Part shown: positions 9,045 through 18,112 of the stretch, in pieces
How the letters are laid out: every line of letters starts with the position of its first letter
How positions within the stretch are numbered: position 1 is the stretch's first letter
Origin: Fidelibacterota bacterium
GTDB taxonomy: Bacteria > Fidelibacterota > UBA8477 > JABMPR01
DNA: 64,000 bases
Direction of reading: 5' to 3'
Assembly: GCA_016845065.1 (NCBI GenBank)
Contig: JAERTG010000175.1
Span: 1-64,000 of the forward strand
Program-made: the position numbers and the translations under genes
The notes under the pieces: model-generated
What the model was told of the DNA's origin: nothing
What the model saw: the letters and a program-made list of their open reading frames with translations, nothing else
Databases searched by the model: none

Positions 9045-9410
9045 ATGAATCAAAAGTCAGAGTCTGAAAGACGCGTAAAAGAGATACGCAGGAACACCCG
9101 CCGTAAATATTCCACAGAAGATAAAATCAGGATCGTTCTAGAAGGTCTTCGAGGAGAAGACAGCATAGCAGAGCTGTGTCGCAAAGAAGGCATTGCCCAG
9201 AACCTGTATTATAGATGGAGCAAAGATTTTCTTGAAGCTGGAAAGAAGCGTCTTAATGGAGATACTCAGCGAGAAGCCAACAGCACAGAGGTTGACGATC
9301 TACGCAACGAGAATGATCACCTTAAACGACTGTTTGCAGAGCAGGCTATCCGCAATGATGTGTTAAAAAAAATATCTCGTGGACGGGATACCGGAGTCAG
9401 CGATACATGA
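9045..9410 (+). CDS. IS3-family transposase OrfA (HTH)
   Basis: A 121-aa protein with the IS3/IS911 OrfA helix-turn-helix ('KYSTEDKIRIVLEGL...SIAELCRKEGIAQNLYYRWSKDFLEAGKKRL') followed by a Leu/Asn heptad region ('VDDLRNENDHLKRLFAEQ'), a leucine-zipper-like dimerisation segment usual in OrfA. The ATG at 9045 follows GAAAGGAG. OrfA binds the IS ends and is extended by frameshifting into OrfB to make the transposase. Confidence 0.9.
   Translation: MNQKSESERRVKEIRRNTRRKYSTEDKIRIVLEGLRGEDSIAELCRKEGIAQNLYYRWSKDFLEAGKKRLNGDTQREANSTEVDDLRNENDHLKRLFAEQAIRNDVLKKISRGRDTGVSDT
9365..9371 (+). promoter_or_regulatory. A_AAA_AAA slippery heptamer, probable -1 frameshift site between orfA and orfB
   Basis: A run of eight A residues (9365-9372) places an A AAA AAA heptamer in the orfA codon register (codons 9366 and 9369 are AAA AAA). 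The orfB frame is the -1 frame and is open from before this point, so slippage would give an OrfAB fusion. The ATGA overlap at 9407-9410 could also permit coupled initiation of orfB. Confidence 0.7.
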
Positions 9411-10405
9411 GATATGGTCCAGCTGAGAAGTATGAGATCATTCGCATGGTAGAAGAAAGTGAACTGCCTGCGAAAAAGACCCTGGCAGAACTACAGGTAT
9501 CACGGAGTACGTTCTATCGCTGGTACCGTCTCTACCTGGATCATGGCTATGACGGTCTGATTGATGAGAAGAGCTCTCCCAGGCGTTTCTGGAACCGTAT
9601 ACCAGATGAAGAGCGGGAGAAAGTCAAAGAGATCGCTCTGGAAGAGACAGAGAAGTCTCCCCGAGAACTGGCTTGGCATATCACGGATGAGAGAGGGTAT
9701 TACATCTCAGAATCCAGTGTATACAAGATCTTGCGTGAATATGATCTTTTGACCAGCCCACACTACATCGTCATGAGTGCAGCAGATTCATTCCAGCACA
9801 AGACCAAACGAATCAACGAGATGTGGCAAACCGACTTCACCTATTTCAGGGTAGTTGGCTGGGGCTGGTTCTATCTATCAACGGTGCTTGATGATTACTC
9901 CAGATACATACTGTCCTGGAAGCTATTCACCACGATGAATGCATCTGATGTGCAGGAAACACTGGATATGGCCATCGAGAAGACCGGCGTGGATCAGGTG
10001 AAAGTAAAGCACAAACCTCGCCTACTTTCAGACAACGGACCGTGCTACATCTCCCAAGAGTTGAAGGATTATCTGAATGACAAGCAGATGGATCATACAC
10101 GTGGAGCGCCCTATCATCCACAGACTCAAGGCAAGATCGAGCGTTATCACAGATCCATGAAGAATGTGATCAAGTTGGAGAACTACTACTTGCCCTGGGA
10201 GCTTGAAAGGGTGATCTCAGAATGGGTGGATTATTACAACAACAAAAGGCTCCATGAATCGCTGGGTAACATTACTCCAGCTGATATGTATTATGGACGA
10301 AAGGAGGAGATCTTAACACAGAGACAGGTCATTAAACAAAAAACGCTTGCAGGGCGCAAGCGAATCAACCTCAAACAGCGACACCAAGAGGTGTCCGCAA
10401 CATGA
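9407..10405 (+). CDS. IS3-family transposase OrfB (DDE integrase core)
   Basis: A 332-aa protein with an N-terminal HTH-like part ('LAELQVSRSTFYRWYRLY') and an rve/DDE catalytic core. The first Asp is in 'MWQTDFTYF', the second in 'PRLLSDNGPCY' and the Glu in 'PQTQGKIERYHRSMK', with the standard 'YNNKRLHESLGNITPADMYYG' ending. It catalyses strand transfer of the IS as OrfAB. The start overlaps the orfA stop by 4 nt (ATGA) and lies in the -1 frame. The copy appears intact and may be active, unlike the remnants near 23 kb. Confidence 0.92.
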   Translation: MRYGPAEKYEIIRMVEESELPAKKTLAELQVSRSTFYRWYRLYLDHGYDGLIDEKSSPRRFWNRIPDEEREKVKEIALEETEKSPRELAWHITDERGYYISESSVYKILREYDLLTSPHYIVMSAADSFQHKTKRINEMWQTDFTYFRVVGWGWFYLSTVLDDYSRYILSWKLFTTMNASDVQETLDMAIEKTGVDQVKVKHKPRLLSDNGPCYISQELKDYLNDKQMDHTRGAPYHPQTQGKIERYHRSMKNVIKLENYYLPWELERVISEWVDYYNNKRLHESLGNITPADMYYGRKEEILTQRQVIKQKTLAGRKRINLKQRHQEVSAT

Positions 10406-10459
10406 TTAGGAAGCCAAGGAAGTCTCTCTTATTTTATTGTCCAAACTGTGCCAAATGTT

Positions 10460-10693
10460 CAAATGACTTACAGCTATCAACTGCCCAAGGAGAGTGATGT
10501 AAGCATCACAGTTTATGATGTGCTTGGCCGGAACGTATGGAACCATGTGGAAACAGATAAACCTGCAGGTCATTACTCATTGATGTGGAAGGGCGTCAAT
10601 GACACAGGACAACTTCAGGCTAGTGGTGTTTACTTGATCTCATTCTCTACTCCTGGGTTCAATGCTGTGCAGAAGGTTCTGCTGTTGAGATAA
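10460..10693 (+). pseudogene. Orphan C-terminal sorting domain of a secreted protein
   Basis: Immediately after the IS right end the frame reads 'QMTYSYQLPKESDVSITVYDVLGR ... ASGVYLISFSTPGFNAVQKVLLLR'. This is a type IX-like/FlgD-fold sorting tail lacking its own 'PNPFNP' start and any signal peptide. The listed ORF start (10448) lies inside the IS. It is the 3' remnant of a secreted-protein gene destroyed by the IS event. Confidence 0.7.
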
Positions 10694-10811
10694 TAGGGTA
10701 CAGAATGAGGAAGACTCTAGCGTTTTCAAAGGGCCTTCCTAGGATTGAGCTAGAAATTGAGGCTATTGTGTTTAATCAAGGAAATGATTTAACAGACCAA
10801 GGATATTGATA

Positions 10812-12041
10812 ATGAGTGAAGTTCTGAATAACCATTCGGGGATTATTCAAGCGAAAAATTCCTTCTTTCTGCTAATCACTATTGCTCTAATTGTAAGCTG
10901 CCCAGACCCACCAGATGAATTAGTGTGCGGGCAAGGTATGATACTAGATGCTGATACCTGTGCCTGTATACCCAATTCACATCTAACGGATGATGGAGAG
11001 TCTTGTGAGTGTGATTCACTATATCATTGGGATGATGAACTTCAGGATTGTTTGCTAGATACAAGTTCCTCAATGTTCAGTTGGGAAGTTCACGAGTTTG
11101 GGCAACCTTTCCAGTTTATATATGATATTGCACCTTCGTGTGGAAAACTATGGGTTGTAGGAGATATCCGAACAGACAGTTTAAACTACAACCATGCATC
11201 CTACGATGGTCTTGAGTGGAGTTATGGACAAGTATTTTTCGACGTCGCATGGGCGACAAGAAAATCATCATCCCTTTTTTCAGTGGGTGACACAGGGTTA
11301 TGGATGGGTGCTTTTTATCCATCATTCAATGACTGCTCTGGTTGGACCAAGTTCTCTCGAGGAAGCACCCAATTCTCTGGTGCGACAGACTTTGTTGGTG
11401 ATATAAAAGAGATGAAGGGATTTGTTGTAGATGATGTGTACTTGTCTGGTGCTGAAGGTAGTTTGGCTCACTGGGATGGGGCAAACTTCACCTCCATTGA
11501 ATCAAATTCCGATCTCTATTTCTATCACCTAGCTTTAGGAACCGATGGAGCAACTGTTTACATCCTGGGTGGTAGTTCAACAAGAACTGAGATCTTGACG
11601 TATTCAGATGGCCAGCTACAATCTATTCTTGAATCTACCGCGTTTTTGGCCGAACCTGAGAATGATCAATATGGCTTTGTGGTTGGTTTTGATACCTATG
11701 GTGACACGCTGTATACTGCTACGTTTTCAGGTTTGCTAAAACTCAGCCCCGAAGGTGAAGTTTACAATTTCACCACTTGGGATCAACTTGGGTACCAAGG
11801 AACCATGTTGCGTGATATCAACATTGGCTCCCCAAATGATATCTTGATTACAGATGAAACGGCTGGTGGGATTCATTTCAACGGTGTCAGATGGAGTCAA
11901 GTACCCTCACCCCTCGAAGGGACCTCACTGTCTCAACCTTACGTTTTTCGGACAAGAATGTATGAAGGGGTAATCTATGGTGTTGGTTATACCCATAGCA
12001 ATCAGCAACCTTTTTACTATTTGGGGACAAACAAGGAATAA
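10812..12041 (+). CDS. Predicted Cys-rich lipoprotein with propeller-like C-terminal part
   Basis: The start is taken as ATG 10812 rather than the TTG at 10806. A hydrophobic stretch ends in a good lipobox (LIVSC), predicting a lipoprotein anchored by Cys about 30. The next ~60 residues are Cys-rich ('CGQGMILDADTCACIP', 'CECDSLYHWDDELQDC'), resembling small EGF-like or 'what-is-it' modules. The remaining ~300 residues have spaced 'WDGANF', 'YDGLEW', 'FNGVRW' phrases, suggesting a beta-propeller of about 40-50 aa blades. No sorting tail. Part of a run of three same-strand genes (10812, 12062, 13172). Cell-surface binding is likely but unproven. Confidence 0.5.
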   Translation: MSEVLNNHSGIIQAKNSFFLLITIALIVSCPDPPDELVCGQGMILDADTCACIPNSHLTDDGESCECDSLYHWDDELQDCLLDTSSSMFSWEVHEFGQPFQFIYDIAPSCGKLWVVGDIRTDSLNYNHASYDGLEWSYGQVFFDVAWATRKSSSLFSVGDTGLWMGAFYPSFNDCSGWTKFSRGSTQFSGATDFVGDIKEMKGFVVDDVYLSGAEGSLAHWDGANFTSIESNSDLYFYHLALGTDGATVYILGGSSTRTEILTYSDGQLQSILESTAFLAEPENDQYGFVVGFDTYGDTLYTATFSGLLKLSPEGEVYNFTTWDQLGYQGTMLRDINIGSPNDILITDETAGGIHFNGVRWSQVPSPLEGTSLSQPYVFRTRMYEGVIYGVGYTHSNQQPFYYLGTNKE

Positions 12042-12061
12042 CACTCTAGAAGGAACTAGTT

Positions 12062-13141
12062 ATGTATTACCTGATTTTAATGATGCTATTGATAGGATTT
12101 CCACTGGGTATCAACTGTAGTCCAAGTCAAGTTCTACCAGGGGATCCATCCAGGAATCCAGATTGTTGCCTTGAAGCTGTTGAAGTCAATATTTTTGTGC
12201 ACAGAGTACAAGGAGATAATGGTGAGTACCCAGCTATTTCGGAAGAGCTAGCACTAGGTTGTATCGATGTGCTGAACGAGGATTTTTCTGAGACTCCAAT
12301 TATGTTCACTTTATTGGGCCATGACGTTGTTACAGGCTCAGAATATATAGATACGTACAATTACTATGATGAATTAGTCGCTGTAAATCCGAATTCAGAT
12401 GCCATTGATATATACTTTTTGCCAGCTGGAGTACTAGGAGAGTCTCAAGGGGAAACTCGGGGAGCACCACCGCAGATATATACAGTTATTGAAGGTGACT
12501 TAGCAGGCAGCCATATTGTTACTCACGAAATAGGACATTGTTTAGGATTACATCACACATTTCGAGGTTTTCATCCGCATGGTGCTTGTGAGGAAGATGA
12601 TGATGCCGTTGGACTTCCAGAATATCAAAGTTGGGAGAACGGAGACTTAGTGGCTGATACGAACCCTGAGCAATGTTTCCAAAATCAGGCGTACACTGGA
12701 GATTGTGTGCCGACACTTGACCCTGGGGTTCCGCATACAACTTGGGGCAATTTCATGTCCTATACGCCATATGAGTGCATGTATTTTTTTACCGAAGATC
12801 AGATACAGCGTATGCTTCTATTTTTAAGTGTAGACTGGGCAATTGAAGACGACACCAAGGCTGAGATAGATGAAGTTTCAACACCTTTTCCGAAATTGTA
12901 TATTGCCAATAAGTCAAAAGAAGTAGATGGAACAGAGAGGCTGTTACCAGGAACGCTGACACTGTTTGATTTGATGAGTGCAACGCAATTAGATATGAAT
13001 GCATCAAGAAGCATACATGTTGCTCCGTTATCTTATCAGGTTGCTACTGACAATCACTTCATATTTGATCAGTCAATCCCTGAAACACTTTATCACTACA
13101 CATGGAATGATGATCGCTCAGACATTCAAGTGAGTTATTAA
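12062..13141 (+). CDS. M43-like (pappalysin/cytophagalysin) zinc metalloprotease
   Basis: A 359-aa secreted protein starting 20 nt after the lipoprotein gene with a GAAGGAACTAG ribosome-binding region. It has a signal-like hydrophobic N terminus; a Cys at 19 could be a weak lipobox ('GINC'). The extended zinc motif HExxHxxGxxH is present (His155, Glu156, His159, His165 in 'HEIGHCLGLHH') and the Met-turn follows as 'NFMSYTPYECM', both hallmarks of metzincins of family M43. Many Cys residues between motif and Met-turn match the cytophagalysin pattern. No type IX tail is seen; the C terminus after about 250 is unrecognised. Likely an extracellular or surface protease carried by the mobile region. 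Confidence 0.75.
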   Translation: MYYLILMMLLIGFPLGINCSPSQVLPGDPSRNPDCCLEAVEVNIFVHRVQGDNGEYPAISEELALGCIDVLNEDFSETPIMFTLLGHDVVTGSEYIDTYNYYDELVAVNPNSDAIDIYFLPAGVLGESQGETRGAPPQIYTVIEGDLAGSHIVTHEIGHCLGLHHTFRGFHPHGACEEDDDAVGLPEYQSWENGDLVADTNPEQCFQNQAYTGDCVPTLDPGVPHTTWGNFMSYTPYECMYFFTEDQIQRMLLFLSVDWAIEDDTKAEIDEVSTPFPKLYIANKSKEVDGTERLLPGTLTLFDLMSATQLDMNASRSIHVAPLSYQVATDNHFIFDQSIPETLYHYTWNDDRSDIQVSY

Positions 13142-13171
13142 AGTATAAATAAACTATAGGTGGATGATATT

Positions 13172-14632
13172 ATGAATAAAAGTCTAACCAAACTCCTCTA
13201 TAGGGGTTGTGATTTTGTTATACCTCTTATTTTGATAAGCAATTTATTCGCCGATAATCAGTATAGGGTTCAAGATACTTTTCTTTCACTCACTAGTTCT
13301 CATTTATCAATAGTCCTGGATTCAGAAGAAAAATTACACGTGGTTTATGTACCTTGGGCAGACGATAATTATAGCTTAAACTACAGCCAATTCGATAGTA
13401 ACCTCATTCAATTAGGGACCCATATTGCAGTAGATGAGGGAGGAGTAAATCTTAATCCTAGCATATCTCATGGGTCAGAACACCTGTTGTTTGCATGGAG
13501 AGAATGGACAATCGATTGGTTCCCGATTAAATATAGATTTCTCTCCTTAGTCGATATGGAGTTTACTGAAGAAATAACTTTATCTGAAGGATGGTATACG
13601 AAGACAATACCTCTAAACGATCATACTTACCTTATAGCTTGGAATGCTGGTAGTGTAAACACTCAAAAAATATTGAGCCCTGAGGGCGAAGTAGGAGATA
13701 GGTATTCGTTTCGTAGTGATTCTACAATTAGTGTTATAGCCGATATTGCAGTTGCTACGAATACATCCAATGATCCAATCTCAATATCTTGGGTTGAAGC
13801 GGGGGCTTTGTATTTGACAAAGTTATCCTTGGATGGAGAACCACTTATTACACCAGTTCTTGTATATTATGACTCACTAGATACTGGTATTTTAGAACAT
13901 GAAATAGCAGTACTCGAAAATGGTTTTGTCATGATCACCTGGTACCAGATAGTAAATAATGATGTTTCCAATGTTTATTACAGACTTTTCAATTCAGAGG
14001 TAATCCCGCAAACTGGTCCCGTCATGCTGACAAATAGTGAAACCACAGGGTGGGACGTTGATATTGATTTCGATGACCATAATCGTGGGATTATTGTTTG
14101 GGATGAGTATGCTGATAATTATCTAGAACAAGACATATTTGCCCAAAGGTTTGATTCAGACGGTTCCCAGGTTGGGTCGAGATTTCGGATTGCATCCATC
14201 GACACAACCGTAAGACGGGATACACCACAAGTGATTGTGCAAGAAGGTATCATTTATACTGTCTGGAGACAGAACCAAGACCCCGAAGTCTGGGGTAACA
14301 TCATGTATTGGGACAGCATTCAAGTGGATATTGAACAATCCGTAGAGCACCCGAGTAACTTTTCGATGAAACCAGCCTATCCCAATCCATTTAATCCAAA
14401 CACAACAATTGCTTTCACGCTTCCTAAAACTGCAGATTTCAATATCACAGTTTATGATCTCGTAGGACGCAAGGTTTGGAGCCACGACGAAACGACACAA
14501 CCTGCTGGCTATTATTCCATCACATGGAATGGACTGACCAGCAAAGGAAGTCAAGCAGCCAGTGGCATATATTTGATATCCTTTTCAACCCCTGAATTTC
14601 GAGCTGTTGAGAAGGTTGTTCTTATTAGATAA
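13172..14632 (+). CDS. Secreted protein with propeller-like repeats and type IX-like sorting tail
   Basis: ATG 13172 is chosen over GTG 13160 because TAGGTGG lies 8 nt ahead of it and a signal peptide follows (MNKSLTKLL...ISNLFA). The body (residues ~30-395) has repeating phrases such as 'HVVYVPWADDNYSLNY', 'HLLFAWREW', 'IISWVEAG', 'VIVWDEYADN', 'YTVWRQNQD'. These look like blades of a beta-propeller comparable to BNR/sialidase-like proteins, although no sialidase Asp-box is evident. The C terminus is a complete sorting domain (YPNPFNPNTT ... ASGIYLISFSTPEFRAVEKVVLIR), of the 'LLR/LIR-ending' class. Function unknown; surface binding is possible. Confidence 0.65.
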   Translation: MNKSLTKLLYRGCDFVIPLILISNLFADNQYRVQDTFLSLTSSHLSIVLDSEEKLHVVYVPWADDNYSLNYSQFDSNLIQLGTHIAVDEGGVNLNPSISHGSEHLLFAWREWTIDWFPIKYRFLSLVDMEFTEEITLSEGWYTKTIPLNDHTYLIAWNAGSVNTQKILSPEGEVGDRYSFRSDSTISVIADIAVATNTSNDPISISWVEAGALYLTKLSLDGEPLITPVLVYYDSLDTGILEHEIAVLENGFVMITWYQIVNNDVSNVYYRLFNSEVIPQTGPVMLTNSETTGWDVDIDFDDHNRGIIVWDEYADNYLEQDIFAQRFDSDGSQVGSRFRIASIDTTVRRDTPQVIVQEGIIYTVWRQNQDPEVWGNIMYWDSIQVDIEQSVEHPSNFSMKPAYPNPFNPNTTIAFTLPKTADFNITVYDLVGRKVWSHDETTQPAGYYSITWNGLTSKGSQAASGIYLISFSTPEFRAVEKVVLIR

Positions 14633-14643
14633 GTGATTTGAAT

Positions 14644-14677
14644 ATGTGAGCAGCTTAATGATTTGGGCTGCTCACAT
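14644..14677 (+). terminator. Perfect 11-bp hairpin after the secreted-protein gene
   Basis: ATGTGAGCAGC / GCTGCTCACAT with a 12-nt loop, starting 12 nt after the stop codon. It lacks a T-tract (a C-run follows), so it may terminate poorly or act as an mRNA 3' stabiliser. Confidence 0.5.
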
Positions 14678-14758
14678 CCCCCTCTCGAATAAAATACAAT
14701 AATAGTTTCTGATAATGGGTTTTATGCGAAAAATTGATTGACTATATGAGGTGGTTTG

Positions 14759-14965
14759 ATGGCTGAATTTCTAATTGGGGCAGGGTTCGCTCTGATAATT
14801 GCATTTCTGGGGTGGAGTGACAATCTCTTTCAAATAAGGAAGGAAACCCTTGATCTCGAACGCACATTTAGCAATTCGAGACAGTTGAGTCTGAGAGAAG
14901 TACATGCGGTACTGACTGTGGAAACTGAACCTTCCAGGCGTATTCAGGCTCTTAACAGTGTGCTG
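14759..14965 (+). pseudogene. 5' fragment of a membrane protein gene, cut at a chimeric junction
   Basis: ATG 14759 follows GAGGTGG and encodes one N-terminal transmembrane helix ('FLIGAGFALIIAFLGW') and an amphipathic, charged continuation ('RKETLDLERTFSNSRQLSLREVHAVL') that looks like real coding sequence. At about 14965 the sequence turns into the antisense of the M6 protease gene, so the apparent C terminus is an artefact. The full gene is absent; family unrecognised. Confidence 0.45.
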
Positions 14966-15985
14966 CCCCCCCCGCATTTCCATATAGTAAATGGGCGCTT
15001 TTCTTAAATCCCAAAATCCCAAATCATGACCAAATTCGTGACAGTGAATCCCTATTCCACCTATATCATCGAATCTACCACTTTTTTCACCTGTCAGATA
15101 CACCTGTGCCTCAAACCATGTTCGGGGATTTAATCTTGTCCCACCCATGTGAGCATCAGCGTAAACAACTGCTATTGCATCATAAGCACCACCATTGATA
15201 ACTAATGAGTCCTCAACACCGGTCGAATCTAGGATCCCTCGAAATCCAAGACCGCCATAATTAGCTGAATAGTGTGCAACACTATCATTCAACGAATACC
15301 AAACAGGTAGAGTATCACCAATTGTAGGATTCATTACATTACCATAAATAATAATCACACTATCTGTCTGCTCCATATAGAAATCTCTCATACTTCCATG
15401 CACCCTTCTTTCACCGGGGGTGCGTTTCCCGGAAATTTCAGTGTCATATTCATGATTTGGTGCAAACAGCATGTTTTCGTAGTCTTCTATTAAGAAACCA
15501 TTCTCTCTATCAATAAACTCATTTTCGTAGGGTGCTCGATCAGCGAACTCAACTAGCGCAATTCCTAGGCGAATTGAGTCTAAACCAAGCCACCATTCGT
15601 CCCGAAGGCGCAAGGCATCATTGTAGGCATCTACAGAGTCCTCCAATGCCGCAATTGCTAAGGCGGAACGATCTAAGTGATAGGAACCTCCAGGAGGGCT
15701 ATCAATTCCTACCTTTTTTGTGGTTGGTATGTAATAGCCACCTTTTCCAAGGGTTGCGTAATGATAATATCCATCTGTTTTCTGTATAACTGCATACCCG
15801 CTTGTGGTTTCCATGTGCCATAGAAAATGATCACCCCATCTATAAGCGTCAAAGCTAGTCTTTTTCACATCTGGCTGAGTGAAGGTTAATGAGTCCTTGT
15901 ATGCATATTGCATCCCAAATATTGATGAAATACTAGTACTCAGGATCAAAGTTAGTAACAAAAAATGTAATCTACATGTGTTCAT
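14966..15985 (-). pseudogene. M6-type (immune inhibitor A-like) metalloprotease, 3'-truncated
   Basis: A signal peptide (MNTCRLHFLLLTLILSTSISSIFG) is followed by the M6 propeptide signature ('FDAYRWGDHFLWHMETTSGYAVIQ') and the zinc site HEFGHD (His316, Glu317, His320). Family members continue for hundreds of residues with a Met-turn and further ligands. Here homology stops about 20 residues later, near Gly339, at a run of eight C (14966-14973 on the plus strand). The remaining ORF residues (to 14771) are the antisense of a different truncated gene. The third zinc ligand and sorting tail are lost, so it is probably inactive. It faces the fragment at 14759 convergently. Confidence 0.7.
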
Positions 15986-16211
15986 AGTAATAACTCCTTT
16001 TCTTATAGAAATTTTGTAGCACAGGATGTGAAAAGTGGTTAGAGAGGGTGGAAGCTATCTACAGGATCCAGAATTTTTGGGCAACAATAGATTACTTTTT
16101 CGCAATTGACGATTAGACCAATCATACACCCCAAGCCCCATTTTATTCTCCCATAGGTCTGTACTTAACCTACAGAAAACCAATTTATCGGACCACACTA
16201 GCCACTCATTA

Positions 16212-17864
16212 TTAACGAATAAGCGTAAACTTTGCTATTGTGGATTGACCTTTGCTATTTCTTATCTTTAACAGAAATAAACCTGAGTGAAATCTAGATT
16301 CATTAAGATTTATATGAATTTTAGATTCACTGTCTGGGTTAGTGTTAACAATCGACCGTTTTAACAATAGTTGACCTTTTAGATTGTAAATTTCAATCTC
16401 AAACTCCCCTTCTAGGTAATTACTATATGTTAGTACGATATCATTGTTAGACGGATTTGGATAGATCGAACAAATCATTGTCTCAGGAAAAACAGGATTA
16501 CTCCATGGGATTACAGACACCGTAATATCTCCAATTACTCCATCACGGCTTACTTGCTTTGCTTTTAGAAAGGCATGCTGCAAGAAAATGATCTGTCCGC
16601 CATTCCCATCACTAACATTTACAGGACCAAATGATTCATTAGAGTGGTTTGACTGCAAATGCACAATTGTTGAATCAGCCCACTCATTAACTCCGTCCGA
16701 ACTAATTCTCTGGGAGAATGTCCGCATGGTATTACCGATTATTTCGTTTTGCACAAACGTGATATGGTTACTATCAGTTTGACAGTAATTTAATGTAGTT
16801 CGATTGCTAGAGACAAATTGTTCTGTATCGAAATAGGGTTCACCTTGTGGATTAATCCATTGAAAATAATGACCTCGTATCTCTGGCGGAGCTCCACTGT
16901 AACGATAGATCCAAGAGAAAAAGAGACCACCTGTGTCATCTACAAAAACATTTCGAGTAATACCCCGTCGGTCATCCCTTGCCACCTGGATACCTGTCTG
17001 ACCCCAAAGGAGTTCGCCATCAAATGCAACTTTCTGAACATTGATTCCAAGATCAGAATTATAATCTATGTAGTAATAGCTATGATCATCGTCGATCGAC
17101 ACTAGGCTTCCTCGATAGTCCTGTAAATTCTCAAGCCGGAATAGAGTGTCACCAGCAGCGCTCACCTTGTAATAAATGCTCGCATGTAGACTGTTATCAT
17201 AACCACCAGTCACAAAAAGTGAATCTGGTGTGGGATATATGTAATTGTAATCACGGTTAAAATAGCCAATTATGCTTATACCACCCTCTACCCAAGCTAC
17301 GGTCCCATCAGCTAGAACATGTTGAGCATAAATCGCTGGAAAGATTTCATTATGCCTTAGGTCCAACCAAGCTGTATAAACACCTCCTTGCTTATCTGTG
17401 CAAACTTCCGGGATAGATGAGAATCCACCAATTGTATTTGTACTTTCCTCAAGCGTGACGCTTACACCACCATCTGGCCACAGCTTATTCCCATTTCTAT
17501 CTAATTTTTGGAGATACCCATACATCTTGGGATTGAAGGGATCGACATAGTTGTATTGTGTAAAGCCAACAATAAGACAAGAATCCTCACTCATAAACAT
17601 ACCAGCAGCAAATTGACCATCATAGAAACCACCAAGTGACACAGGAACATTCGGAACCAATGTTCCTTCTCTTGTCAGTCTAGTTACATACAGATCACCA
17701 AAGCTACTCTGACCCAAGACCCATGCCCCTCCATCACCATCTTCCAAAAATCGACCTTCAACCATTTGTGGGATATCAATTGCCTCTGTAATTGTTATTG
17801 GCCACTGTGAAAATGACGGGACTGTGGCTACGAAACAAAGGAGCATCAAAGCATAAGTTCTCAT
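16212..17864 (-). CDS. Secreted protein with classical Bacteroidetes-type Por secretion tail
   Basis: The ATG at 17864 (residue 26 of the listed ORF) is preferred because it begins a standard signal peptide (MRTYALMLLCFVATVPSFSQ). The body of ~430 residues has repeating 'GGVYTAWLDLRH', 'GGLFFSWIYRY', 'GNGGQIIFLQHAF' segments suggesting a beta-propeller. The C-terminal ~80 residues (IYPNPSNNDIVLTYS ... FEIEIYNLKGQLL ... SGLFLLKIRNSKGQSTIAKFTLIR) match the TIGR04183-style type A sorting domain of Bacteroidetes. This differs from the 'PNPFNP/FlgD-like' tails elsewhere in the window. The different tail and low GC suggest acquisition from another lineage. Function otherwise unknown. Confidence 0.65.
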   Translation of the reverse strand: MRTYALMLLCFVATVPSFSQWPITITEAIDIPQMVEGRFLEDGDGGAWVLGQSSFGDLYVTRLTREGTLVPNVPVSLGGFYDGQFAAGMFMSEDSCLIVGFTQYNYVDPFNPKMYGYLQKLDRNGNKLWPDGGVSVTLEESTNTIGGFSSIPEVCTDKQGGVYTAWLDLRHNEIFPAIYAQHVLADGTVAWVEGGISIIGYFNRDYNYIYPTPDSLFVTGGYDNSLHASIYYKVSAAGDTLFRLENLQDYRGSLVSIDDDHSYYYIDYNSDLGINVQKVAFDGELLWGQTGIQVARDDRRGITRNVFVDDTGGLFFSWIYRYSGAPPEIRGHYFQWINPQGEPYFDTEQFVSSNRTTLNYCQTDSNHITFVQNEIIGNTMRTFSQRISSDGVNEWADSTIVHLQSNHSNESFGPVNVSDGNGGQIIFLQHAFLKAKQVSRDGVIGDITVSVIPWSNPVFPETMICSIYPNPSNNDIVLTYSNYLEGEFEIEIYNLKGQLLLKRSIVNTNPDSESKIHINLNESRFHSGLFLLKIRNSKGQSTIAKFTLIR

Positions 17865-17939
17865 ACAAAACACCTTCCAATCCTTTCTAGGCAATATTTT
17901 GTATAAGATAAAGAAGAAATGATTTGCCCCCCAGTGCAA

Positions 17940-18112
17940 ACTATAGTTTTAGCAACAGAGTTATTCGGTATTTCATTATGGATTACATTGTATAAACATC
18001 ATTATAATATATTAATAATATACTTTATTAATTATTATTAACAATTATAATTTTTAATATAACTATATTATTTGTATATAACATATAATCAATATTCTAC
18101 TGAACCTCAGCA
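17940..18112 (+). other. Very AT-rich intergenic segment
   Basis: About 170 bp of almost only A and T (runs of TTAATAATATAC..., TTATTAATTATTATTAAC) between a leftward secreted-protein gene and a truncated rightward one. It may hold divergent promoters or an AT-rich breakpoint; no specific site can be named. Confidence 0.5.

Larger units (their letters stand above)
8964..10459 (+). mobile_element. IS3-family insertion sequence, about 1.5 kb
   Basis: Contains orfA and orfB in the -1 arrangement typical of IS3 elements. End limits were set by comparing with degenerate relatives at 22825-23180: the left end starts AGCCGTTTAGCATTATGGACA and the right end finishes TGTCCAAACTGTGCCAAATGTT. These are imperfect inverted repeats (both include TGGACA). 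No obvious target-site duplication is seen. The left flank is an element gene and the right flank the tail of a secreted-protein gene, so the insertion was accompanied or followed by loss of DNA. Confidence 0.8.

Noticed and set aside
14756-15007. Intact 83-aa membrane protein
   Set aside because: The N-terminal 69 residues look real but the last residues are antisense of the M6 gene across the junction; annotated as a truncated fragment instead.
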